Shown: positions 16,197 to 23,394 of the stretch, piece by piece | Position numbering within the stretch: the stretch's first letter is position 1 | How the letters are laid out: every line of letters begins with the position of its first letter | NCBI GenBank assembly: GCA_003343565.1 | Contig: QALA01000053.1 | Location: forward strand, 1-40,558 | From: Verrucomicrobiota bacterium | Lineage (GTDB): Bacteria; Verrucomicrobiota; Verrucomicrobiia; Opitutales; Intestinicryptomonadaceae | DNA length: 40,558 nucleotides | Direction: 5' to 3' | Made by a program: the position numbers and the translations under genes | The notes under the pieces: generated by a model | The model's input: the letters and a program-made list of their open reading frames with translations, nothing else | Told to the model about the DNA's origin: nothing | Database searches by the model: none

Positions 16197-18092
16197 ATGA
16201 ATATGTTGAATTGCAAAACCGTTGCGGTTTCGATTGGCTTGGCCTGCTGCGCGCTCTGCGCGCAGAATGTTAGCATGTTTGAGGGAATGAATATGCCGTC
16301 CGTCTCCCAGTCGGCCGGCGCAAACGCCCAAGACGCGCAGGCGGCGCCGCGGGGAGTTTTTGAAAGCGCGACCGTCGATAAAAATATCGACAAGATATTC
16401 GACGTTAAGAGCGACTCCTTCGACACCGACAGCGGCATGCTGAATTGGAAGGGCAAAAATTTTAATATCGGCGACAGCAAGCTTGTCCGCGCGCGCTTTG
16501 AAAGATACCTCTCCATGACGACCGACGCCAAGGAGTTCAACGCCTACCAGAGCATACTCGCCGAGATAACCTCATTGCTTTCGGCCTCGAATGAGGACCT
16601 GTCGGACAAGACTATCCGCCACGCCTGGAGCAGGCTTTACGACGCCGCGGAATATCCGTTCGACGGGGATTCGTGCCTGTTGATAGCCAACTGCGTCTAT
16701 ACGTCGTGGAGAATGAAGTCGGAGTACGCGGGGGCGAAGAAAAGCGAGCTTGACGACATTTTGAAGGTTAAGGAGGACAAATTTCTCCTGAAGTCGCACT
16801 CGGTGTACGGCGAGAACGCCGCGCGGGAGTTCAATTCGGGCCGCTCCACCACCCAGTTGAAAATAAAGACTCCGGAGTTCCACGCGGCGGAGATAGCGTA
16901 CAGGACGGTGGAGCTTCAGGAGAGCAGGGCGAAGCTTCTCAAGAGCGAGGCGACGCGGGAGGCCGTCGCGCTGAAGGCCGTCCTGCAGTACCAGTCGCAG
17001 CTGCTGATATTTTTGACGGAGCGCAAGTTTCAGGCTGCGCAGCTGGCGTCGATGTTTTACCGCCACATCTATCGCGGCAACGCGCAGGCTCTGCAAGTGG
17101 GGCAGAAGGAGCTTGCCCAGATGGTGCCGATTTCCCAGTTTACCCCGAATGTCGACCTGCTTGAAGGCATAGCCAACGACGCCCGTTCCGATGTGCGCGA
17201 CGGCATGAACGCCGTCAATTCGCTTTACGATTCGGGCGAGCGTTTCGGCGCGCTGGAGCGTTTGCAGGAGACGTTTGTCATAGGGGAATTCGACCCGCTT
17301 CTGTATTCCTTCGACCCCGCTAAAAGAAAGGTTTTGCACCGCATTTACAAGGACGCGGCCACGATAAAGAGGCTCTCCGAATCGCGCGACTGGGGGGGCA
17401 TAGAGGAGGTTTTGGAGCGCATGAAAACCGACGCGCCGGACTTCCCCGCGACCGAAGTTTTATCGAAAGTCCGCACCGCGCAGCGCGCGAGCGACATGCA
17501 CCTTTTGGCCGCCAAGCAGGCGGCGGCAAAGGGGGATTCCGAAAGCGTAAAGCAGTCCATTTCTGAGGCCATGAAGCTCTGGCCGCTCAATCCGAAAATC
17601 GAGACGCTCAACAACGAGCTCGTCGGCTTGTCCATAGGCACCACGCTGTACGAGAAAAAATTTGACGAGCTTCTTGCCAAAAACAATTTCCGCGACATCG
17701 CCGCCGAGGCTCCGGAGTTCGGAATAGTTCTGCGGCAGGACGCCGAGAGGCTGGCGAAACTGCGCGAAATAGTGTTGAAGGTCGGGCGCATAGACGCGCT
17801 TATTGCGCAGGCTAAGGAAATGGAAAAACAGAAGAATCCCTACTTCGCGTGGGACATTCTGGAAAACGCCCGCGCCGTTGACGCCAACGACGCCGCGTTG
17901 GCGAGGGCGCAGGCGGAGCTGGCTCCGGAAGTTTCGGACTACGTAAAGGCTCTCAACAGCGCGAAAAAGGCGGAGCAGTCGGGCGACTACGCGTGCGCGC
18001 TGAATTATTATCTGGCGGCCCAGCAGATATTTCCCGCCTCGCAGGCCTGCCGGCTCGGCATAGAGCGCACCGCGCCGCTGTATTACAAATAG
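16197..18092 (+). CDS. Large secreted helical-repeat protein of unknown function (631 aa)
   Basis: I do not recognise this family. A cysteine-rich signal peptide of about 22 residues (ending CALCAQ) indicates export. The mature protein is almost entirely helical: residues about 90-330 contain long amphipathic helices, and residues about 370-625 look like degenerate TPR-type hairpins, the last being YACALNYYLAAQQIFPAS. A segment at 190-215 is Lys/Glu rich. No catalytic motif is seen, so a scaffold or assembly role in the periplasm is plausible but is only inference. It has the best ribosome binding site of the operon and is followed 7 bp later by the next gene. The N-terminal region after the signal is low in hydrophobicity and probably disordered. 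Confidence 0.83.
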   Translation: MNMLNCKTVAVSIGLACCALCAQNVSMFEGMNMPSVSQSAGANAQDAQAAPRGVFESATVDKNIDKIFDVKSDSFDTDSGMLNWKGKNFNIGDSKLVRARFERYLSMTTDAKEFNAYQSILAEITSLLSASNEDLSDKTIRHAWSRLYDAAEYPFDGDSCLLIANCVYTSWRMKSEYAGAKKSELDDILKVKEDKFLLKSHSVYGENAAREFNSGRSTTQLKIKTPEFHAAEIAYRTVELQESRAKLLKSEATREAVALKAVLQYQSQLLIFLTERKFQAAQLASMFYRHIYRGNAQALQVGQKELAQMVPISQFTPNVDLLEGIANDARSDVRDGMNAVNSLYDSGERFGALERLQETFVIGEFDPLLYSFDPAKRKVLHRIYKDAATIKRLSESRDWGGIEEVLERMKTDAPDFPATEVLSKVRTAQRASDMHLLAAKQAAAKGDSESVKQSISEAMKLWPLNPKIETLNNELVGLSIGTTLYEKKFDELLAKNNFRDIAAEAPEFGIVLRQDAERLAKLREIVLKVGRIDALIAQAKEMEKQKNPYFAWDILENARAVDANDAALARAQAELAPEVSDYVKALNSAKKAEQSGDYACALNYYLAAQQIFPASQACRLGIERTAPLYYK

Positions 18093-18099
18093 CAAGCCG

Positions 18100-18681
18100 A
18101 TGCGGGGAAGTTTGCAGATCGTCCTGTATGCGTTGCGCATGGGGTTGTCTTGCGCGTTTTTTTTCGTTTTCGGAGCGCTTTGCGCGTTTGTCTGGCTGGC
18201 GTTTTTTGCGCCCGCCGCCTTCGAGGCGGAGCCGCTGTCGGAAACCTCTCCGGAGCTTAGGGATTTTCTGGACTCGAACCGGGAGCGGATCGTTTTGGAT
18301 TCGGACGGCCTGTCGAAGGGCGTCGGAGGTTTGGTGGCGCATTGCGCCGGTACAAATTCATTTGCCGCGCCGCCCGCCGTCAAAATTCTCGACTGCGGCG
18401 AGATTGCCGTGTGCATACCGGTAATTTACGCAAGCCTAATGAACGCGAATGCGCGCGCGTATTCGCTGGCGTTTTGCATAGACTCGGATTTTCGGCTCGC
18501 GCGGGCCTATTTCGGAGCGGCGCGCATTCCGCTTTTTTTTGCGCGGAAGTGGACCGAAGAGATGCTTTCCCACTACGGGAGGTCGGGGCGCATCGGGGAA
18601 ATCGTTGCCTCGTTGGGTTCCAAAATTAAGTTGAAGATTGTCGGCAATAGCGCATACATAGAGAAATGCGATTTGCAATAG
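18100..18681 (+). CDS. Membrane-anchored protein of unknown function (193 aa)
   Basis: I do not recognise this family. A single long hydrophobic helix covers residues about 12-40 (AFFFVFGALCAFVWLAFFAPAA), after a short basic N-terminus. The remaining 150 residues form a mixed domain with four cysteines outside the membrane helix (AHCAG, LDCGEIAVCIP and others), which is a notable content for a periplasmic domain. It lies between the large helical secreted protein (7 bp gap) and the 742-residue secreted protein, whose start overlaps its end by 16 bases. That overlap supports cotranslation and a shared function. The coding status is supported by position and by the membrane helix rather than by homology. 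Confidence 0.75.
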   Translation: MRGSLQIVLYALRMGLSCAFFFVFGALCAFVWLAFFAPAAFEAEPLSETSPELRDFLDSNRERIVLDSDGLSKGVGGLVAHCAGTNSFAAPPAVKILDCGEIAVCIPVIYASLMNANARAYSLAFCIDSDFRLARAYFGAARIPLFFARKWTEEMLSHYGRSGRIGEIVASLGSKIKLKIVGNSAYIEKCDLQ

Positions 18682-20894
18682 CCGCAGTTTTTGCGCTTGC
18701 GTGCGCGGCGTGCATAGTGCGCGCGTCGGCGGCCGAAATGAGTTTGGCCGAAAAAATCGCGCTTGCCAAAAGGGTCGCGGACGATGCGGCCGCGGGCAAA
18801 ATCGCGTCTGGAATGGTGGTAGATTCCTCGCTCAATCTCGGCGAAATAATAAATCGCTATCGCGAGAGCGGGGTTCCCGCTCCGGCGGGCGAGGCGCTTT
18901 CGGCCGCGATGGAAAGTTCGTCGGAGGATTCGGAGAACAGTTCGGACGGAGGCGCAGGCCAAAATTCGGCTGGGGTCGCAAAAGGCGTATCCGCGGTTGC
19001 CGGAGAGAGGGCTTCGGAATCCGAAGCCGCCGCGCCGAAGGGGGCGGACGCCGCTTCCGCCAAATCCGACGAGAAAACGGGGACTTTGAAATCGGGGGCG
19101 GAAGTGTCGGGCGTTGCGCCGAAGCCGGACGCTGCCGGTTCGAAATCGGGAACGGAAAACGCCGATGACGGCAAAGTTTCCGGCGTTGCGCCTGCGCAGT
19201 CCGAATTTCCAAAGCGCGCCGACGGAGGGCGGAGGCCTGAAATTTTGCCTGCCGCAGACGGGCGTACCGCCGGGGTTTTCGCGTCCGGCCGCCCCGGCGT
19301 TGCGAAAGAAGCGCCCGCGGCAAAGGCGGGGGAACGCCTTGCGGACGAGCCCGTGGTGGAGAGGATTCCGGATTCCGAAAAAGCTTCCGCTCCCGTTGCC
19401 CGCGCGCCCGCCGCAGAGCGCGCCGAATCTCTTGAAAAAAAAGACGCGCCGCCCGCTTCGCTTTCGCATTCTGGCGGGAAGGCGAATGCGAAGGAACCCG
19501 AACCGGAAGCCGCATCGGCGGGGCGCATGCCTTCCGCAGCACAGGCGGATAGTTCCGACGTTCCCGCGGTGGAGCCAATCTCTGCGATAGAGCCAATCTC
19601 CCCGGAGGAGCCGGGCGTTCCAAAGCCGATTCCTCCGAAAAGCGAAAAGCTGCTGCCTGTCGACACGTCGAAAAATTTTGTGAACGGCTTTTACGTCGGA
19701 GATTCCGCGGATTCCAAAGGCGGCGAAATCGACGCTTCGCAGCTTCCGAAAAAGCGGATAAGCGAATTTAAAAATTCCCTCTTTAAGATATACGGAGAGG
19801 ATTTCGTAGCGGTCAACCAGTGCGCGGAGGTTGCGAAGGATTGCGCGGAACTTGCGGCGGGCTTCTTCTCAAAAACCGGCAAGTTGGGCGGAATCCGTCC
19901 GGTTGAGCTTCGCGTGCTGTCCGAATCCGAATCCGGCTCCGGCTCCGCGCCGCTGACCGGCGCGCGGATCATGGACAACGGCGCGGTGGTTCTCTCGGCG
20001 CTCTGGTGCGAAAGGCTGGATTTCGACCTGTTTTGCCGCCTGCTTTCGGGAGGAGCCTTGAGGAGCATCGCTTTTTCGGCGGGGGGCGTTGATGGCGTAA
20101 AAAATCTTCCCTATTGGCTGGAGCTGGCTTTCGAGGGGGCGTTGGAACAGAAGGCGCGCTTCGGAGTTGCGCGCGACATGGCGAGACTTGCGGACGCAAA
20201 TCCGCCGCTCCTTCCCGAATCGGTATTTTCGCTTGAGCGCGGAAAAATCGAAAATTTCGAGCTTGCGCGCGCGCACGCCTATTGGAATTTGGAGGCGCTT
20301 CGCGAGATTCTCGGCGCGGGATTTCCGGACTTCTTCTCGGCGCTGTTGATTGATAAAAAGTCTCCCGAAGCCGCGGCGGATTCCATTTGCGGCGCGCTGA
20401 AGATGTCGATGGAGGAATTCCACTCGCGCTGGAGGTGCGTGGTCACAGGGCTGATTTGCTCCAGGCTGGGCGGCATTCAGACGATGGAGGCAACGAGGGC
20501 CGAAATCGTCAGATACGCCGTTTTCCCCCATATGCGCGAGGACGGAACGACGGAGGGTCTGGCGGGAATGTCGCTCTTTGAAATGCGCGAGGACCCCGAT
20601 GTCAGAAACGCGGTCGAATTGAGAATATTCGAGTTGAAAGTTGCGCTTTCCCGCTCCAATTCCGTCTATCACAACGCGCTCGTCGCGCTCGGCCGCAGCT
20701 TTGAAGCCCTGTTGGACGACGACGCGGACGCGTACCGTTCTGGCTTGACAGATTTTACCAATGAGCTTAAAACGTCCGACAAAATTGCCGATAAAGTGCG
20801 GCAGTTGATGCTCGCTCCGTCTCCGGAGGATTACCAATCTAAGGAAGAAAGCGGTAGGGTTTCGCCCCGGAAAACGGGCGCGAACTCCGATTAA
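18666..20894 (+). CDS. Secreted protein with long disordered region and peptidase-MA-like C-terminal domain lacking HExxH
   Basis: This 742-residue protein begins with a signal peptide (cleavage near ASA-AEMS, residue 22). Residues about 75-330 are a low-complexity linker rich in Ala, Glu, Pro, Ser, Gly and Lys. The C-terminal domain (about 345-720) resembles in layout the gluzincin peptidase MA family. It has the LPYWLELAFEGALEQ element (from residue 481) where active members have a W-x-E-G-x-A helix. A later part (HAYWNLEALREI ... FFSALL ... SMEEFHSRW) matches the usual Y/F-rich helices after the active site. However, the region where HExxH should be reads FDLFCRLLSGGALRSIAF and has no zinc ligands. 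If related, it is a pseudoenzyme. Recognition of the fold is my inference from pattern. It is the last of four unknown envelope genes, with tatA 28 bp later. Confidence 0.72.
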   Translation: MRFAIAAVFALACAACIVRASAAEMSLAEKIALAKRVADDAAAGKIASGMVVDSSLNLGEIINRYRESGVPAPAGEALSAAMESSSEDSENSSDGGAGQNSAGVAKGVSAVAGERASESEAAAPKGADAASAKSDEKTGTLKSGAEVSGVAPKPDAAGSKSGTENADDGKVSGVAPAQSEFPKRADGGRRPEILPAADGRTAGVFASGRPGVAKEAPAAKAGERLADEPVVERIPDSEKASAPVARAPAAERAESLEKKDAPPASLSHSGGKANAKEPEPEAASAGRMPSAAQADSSDVPAVEPISAIEPISPEEPGVPKPIPPKSEKLLPVDTSKNFVNGFYVGDSADSKGGEIDASQLPKKRISEFKNSLFKIYGEDFVAVNQCAEVAKDCAELAAGFFSKTGKLGGIRPVELRVLSESESGSGSAPLTGARIMDNGAVVLSALWCERLDFDLFCRLLSGGALRSIAFSAGGVDGVKNLPYWLELAFEGALEQKARFGVARDMARLADANPPLLPESVFSLERGKIENFELARAHAYWNLEALREILGAGFPDFFSALLIDKKSPEAAADSICGALKMSMEEFHSRWRCVVTGLICSRLGGIQTMEATRAEIVRYAVFPHMREDGTTEGLAGMSLFEMREDPDVRNAVELRIFELKVALSRSNSVYHNALVALGRSFEALLDDDADAYRSGLTDFTNELKTSDKIADKVRQLMLAPSPEDYQSKEESGRVSPRKTGANSD

Positions 20895-20922
20895 ACTTAA
20901 CCATTGGAAATCGATTTAAAAT

Positions 20923-21186
20923 ATGAATAATGTTTTGGCATTCGGCATAGGCTATCAGGAGCTTATCCTTATATTGATAGTTTTTCTCCTCCTTTTCGGG
21001 GCAAAGAGGCTTCCCGAACTTGCGAGGGGATTGGGCAAGTCCATTCGCGAATTTAAAAAGGCCACGAGCGAGATAGAGGACAATATCCGCGAGGCGATGG
21101 ACGAAGAGGAAAAAAAGAGCGCGCAAGTAAACAATTCCGAGAAGTCGGAGCCTTCCGCGCCCGCCCAAAAGACCGAGGAAAAATAG
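20923..21186 (+). CDS. tatA: Sec-independent protein translocase subunit TatA
   Basis: TatA forms the transport pore for folded twin-arginine proteins together with TatC. The 87-residue product has a short periplasmic N-terminus, one membrane helix (about residues 12-26, ELILILIVFLLLF), the LFGAKRLPELARGLGKS hinge and amphipathic helix, and a charged C-terminal tail. TatB can look similar, but TatB proteins usually have a longer tail. No tatC lies in the window. It follows the operon of secreted proteins by 28 bp and ends just before a strong terminator, so it is probably the last gene of that transcription unit. None of the upstream signal peptides shows a twin-arginine motif. Confidence 0.92.
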   Translation: MNNVLAFGIGYQELILILIVFLLLFGAKRLPELARGLGKSIREFKKATSEIEDNIREAMDEEEKKSAQVNNSEKSEPSAPAQKTEEK

Positions 21187-21215
21187 TTTTTAATATTTTT
21201 CGCGTTTGAATTTTG

Positions 21216-21249
21216 CGGACGCCGTTTTTGCGGCGTCCGTTTTTTTTTC
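21216..21249 (+). terminator. Rho-independent terminator after tatA
   Basis: A perfect 9-bp stem (CGGACGCCG at 21216-21224 with CGGCGTCCG at 21231-21239) has a 6-base loop and is followed directly by a run of ten T. It is the clearest + strand terminator in the window and closes the 15810-21186 transcription unit. Confidence 0.9.
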
Positions 21250-22197
21250 AAAAAAGGCGGCCGGCGCAATTCGGTCCTGTTATCTGCCGCCGGGCGCGGT
21301 TGGCGCGCTTGCGGCTGCGGGCAGTGCAAGCGCATGGGCGAAGTTATAAAACTTTCGGAATTTGTACGGTTTGTCTAACGCGGCTTTTGATGTTTGAAAG
21401 GGGAGTTTGGAAAGGGGAATTATGGGGTTTTAAATGAATCGTAGCCGGTTGGACTTGCGGATTGGAGTTTGGAAAAATTTTTCGCCGATGCCTTGAATGA
21501 AATAGGATTAGAAAAACGTTTTGCGGCCGTTCATTCGCGCGGCCGTCTCTTGAAATTGGCATAAAGAACGCCCTGCGAATAATCCGCAAGCCCGCCGATT
21601 TGCCCCAGGCGGCGCAAGCGTTTAAGCCGGCATTGCAAGGCCTTTACGCCATTCCCTAACGCTCCTTGTGCCTGACCTTGCTTTTTTCCCATTTCTAAAA
21701 TTTTCCGGGAATGGGTGTTGTCCAAATTTAACTTTATTTTTCCAAAATTAAATTTCGCGGCACGCTTTTTTGCAAAAGCATGGCCGCTTTGCAAAAATAT
21801 GTCCGGAATATGTCCGGAATGCCATTCCGCCTGCAATGGCGCGGGATTCCTTTTGAGCTAATGATGTTTGAAATATGAGATTGGAAATGGGAAATTGCGG
21901 GAAATAACGGGAAATTGCGGGAATTTAAAGGCATTGAGGCGGGCTTGTCGGCCGAATTTGAGTTTGGAAACTTTTGCGCCGGTATCCCAAAAATGAAGTA
22001 AGATTTGGAAAGTTTTTCGCTCTATTTCAAGTTTAACATAAACTGACTCCCTTTACACCTCTCCCCTGAACCGTCCTTGCAATCTTCCTTCCAAGAGCCT
22101 TTTCCCAAATCCTACTTCATCTTTCCAAAATCAGGCTTCCTCTTGAGCTAAGCCGCCGGTCGGCGGCGTTAAAAAAGTGCGCGGGAGGGGGAGGGTA
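21250..22197. other. Noncoding, repeat-rich gap of about 950 bp between convergent tatA and gmk
   Basis: No supported gene is seen. Composition differs from the surrounding genes, with many TTTGGAAA, GGGAAATTGCGGGAA and TTTCC words. Exact repeats include GAGTTTGGAAA three times (21403-21413, 21465-21475, 21960-21970), GATGTTTGAAA twice (21389-21399, 21863-21873) and ATATGTCCGGA in tandem near 21798-21819. GGGAAATTGCGGGAA occurs twice near 21889-21922. A minus-strand open frame at 21531-21836 has a protein-like stretch (ALGNGVKALQ) but no recognised family. Confidence 0.5.
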
Positions 22198-22788
22198 CTA
22201 TTCTTCGGATTTTAGTTTGGAGTAGATGTCCGACAACTTTTTAAAGTCGTCGTCCCGCGAACCGGAGTCTATGACAAATTCAAACTCCGCATCGCGCCGG
22301 AGTTCCTCTTGCGCCGTTTTCATTCTGCGTTCGATGTCCACTTCGGATTCCGTTCCGCGGTTTGCCAGGCGGCGTCGCAGCTCGTCTATGGAGGGCGGCC
22401 TGATGAACACGGAATGCAGCCTTTCTCCGATGAGAGGCTCGCGCGAGGCTATTTCGCGCCAAGTTTGCGCGCCCTGAACGTCTATTATCAGGACTATGTC
22501 CTTGCCCGATTCAAGCAGGCCGAGTATCTCGCGCCTGGACGTTCCGTAATAGCGGTCGTGCACTTTTGCGTATTCGTAAAAGTCGCCGTTTTCAATCGCC
22601 TTTTCAAAATCTTGCGCGCTTAGAAAGTAGTAGTCGACTCCCTCTTTTTCGCTTCCTCTGGGGGGTCTGGACGTCGTGGTGATCGCGCGGCGGATTTTCC
22701 CGTTTGAATGGGCAATCAGACGCTCGGCTACGGTATTTTTTCCGCTTCCGGCAGGTCCGCTAATTACGAGTATCAGCCCCTTGAGCAT
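22198..22788 (-). CDS. gmk: Guanylate kinase
   Basis: Guanylate kinase phosphorylates GMP to GDP with ATP. The 196-residue protein has the P-loop GPAGSGKNT near the N-terminus. The GMP-binding part has TTTSRPPRGSEKEGVDYYF and a following GDFYEYAKVHDRYYGTS, and IDVQGA and the lid arginines (RLANRGTES, IERRMKTAQ) complete the set. The length is normal for the family. The residue after the P-loop lysine is Asn rather than Ser, Thr or the common Gly, but the following Thr is kept. It is the last gene of a minus-strand run, starting 25 bp after the stop of a membrane protein gene. Confidence 0.96.
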   Translation of the reverse strand: MLKGLILVISGPAGSGKNTVAERLIAHSNGKIRRAITTTSRPPRGSEKEGVDYYFLSAQDFEKAIENGDFYEYAKVHDRYYGTSRREILGLLESGKDIVLIIDVQGAQTWREIASREPLIGERLHSVFIRPPSIDELRRRLANRGTESEVDIERRMKTAQEELRRDAEFEFVIDSGSRDDDFKKLSDIYSKLKSEE

Positions 22789-22813
22789 GGCGTAGATTTC
22801 GGCGTTGCGCCCT

Positions 22814-23350
22814 TCAGTACATCAGCGACGCGCATATCAGCGACGCAAATATCGCCGCAAATATCGCCGCGCACGCTTTTGTGCGGCGTCCGGAGGCGAA
22901 AATCCATTCGAGAATGTCGCGCATTCTGTACGGAAGCGTTCCTATGTAGAGCGCGAAAACGACAATCAGATACGATACGCTCACCAACAGCAGGCGAGAG
23001 GGAGGCTCCTGCATGAATGCCGAGTCGATGAACGCGCGGCAGGCCAGAAGTGCGATTATCGCCGCTCCCCTTACGGAGAGGAAATCGGGCAGATATTTGA
23101 ACGCAAGCAGCCCCGCGCCGCCGAACAGGACTATCAGTAGCGCCTTGATGTCGCCGAAATCCGCCTCTCCGAGTTGCGAGAGCAGGTAGACAAACCACAG
23201 CGTCGCCGCTCCGAATGTGACGTACGATGCGGTCTTGCTTCGCAGGAAGCGCATGGAATACTTCTTTGCAGCGTCGGGGCGGGCAAAGAGCGCAAACGCC
23301 GCAACTGCGAATACGGCGGCAAGAATGTATGTGGAAACGTAGAGATTCAT
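22814..23350 (-). CDS. Integral membrane protein of unknown function (178 aa)
   Basis: I do not recognise this family. The 178-residue protein has about six hydrophobic helices (starting MNLYVSTYILAAVFAVAAFALF). It has short basic loops (RPDAAKKYSMRFLRSK, SGRRTK) consistent with cytoplasmic sides, and it ends close after the last helix. The arrangement resembles small conserved membrane proteins without catalytic motifs. It has a good ribosome binding site, AAGGA, just before the ATG at 23350, and a strong hairpin lies directly upstream of that. It lies between the peroxidase gene (44 bp) and gmk (25 bp), all on the minus strand. Confidence 0.82.
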   Translation of the reverse strand: MNLYVSTYILAAVFAVAAFALFARPDAAKKYSMRFLRSKTASYVTFGAATLWFVYLLSQLGEADFGDIKALLIVLFGGAGLLAFKYLPDFLSVRGAAIIALLACRAFIDSAFMQEPPSRLLLVSVSYLIVVFALYIGTLPYRMRDILEWIFASGRRTKACAAIFAAIFASLICASLMY

Positions 23351-23359
23351 TCCTTATTT

Positions 23360-23388
23360 GCGCGCGCTTCGGCTTTCAAAGCGCGCGC
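23360..23388 (-). promoter_or_regulatory. Strong intercistronic hairpin upstream of the 178-aa membrane protein
   Basis: A perfect 10-bp stem (GCGCGCGCTT at 23360-23369 with AAGCGCGCGC at 23379-23388) encloses a 9-base loop in the short gap between the peroxidase stop and the next start. No T-run follows on the minus strand. Instead the sequence runs AAATAAGGA into the start codon, so this is more likely an mRNA-stabilising or processing element than a terminator. Confidence 0.6.
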
Positions 23389-23394
23389 CGGCGT

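Noticed and set aside
18573..19469. A 298-codon minus-strand frame over the 742-aa gene
   Set aside because: It is the antisense reading of the low-complexity linker, dominated by Arg and Gly.
21531..21836. Minus-strand frame of 101 codons in the tatA-gmk gap
   Set aside because: It has a protein-like patch but no recognised family, no good start context and lies in repeat-rich DNA; noted as part of the region only.
22737..22763. Unusual guanylate kinase P-loop (GKNT)
   Set aside because: Many guanylate kinases have GKGT rather than GKST, so the position after Lys tolerates change and the Thr is retained; loss of activity is not implied.
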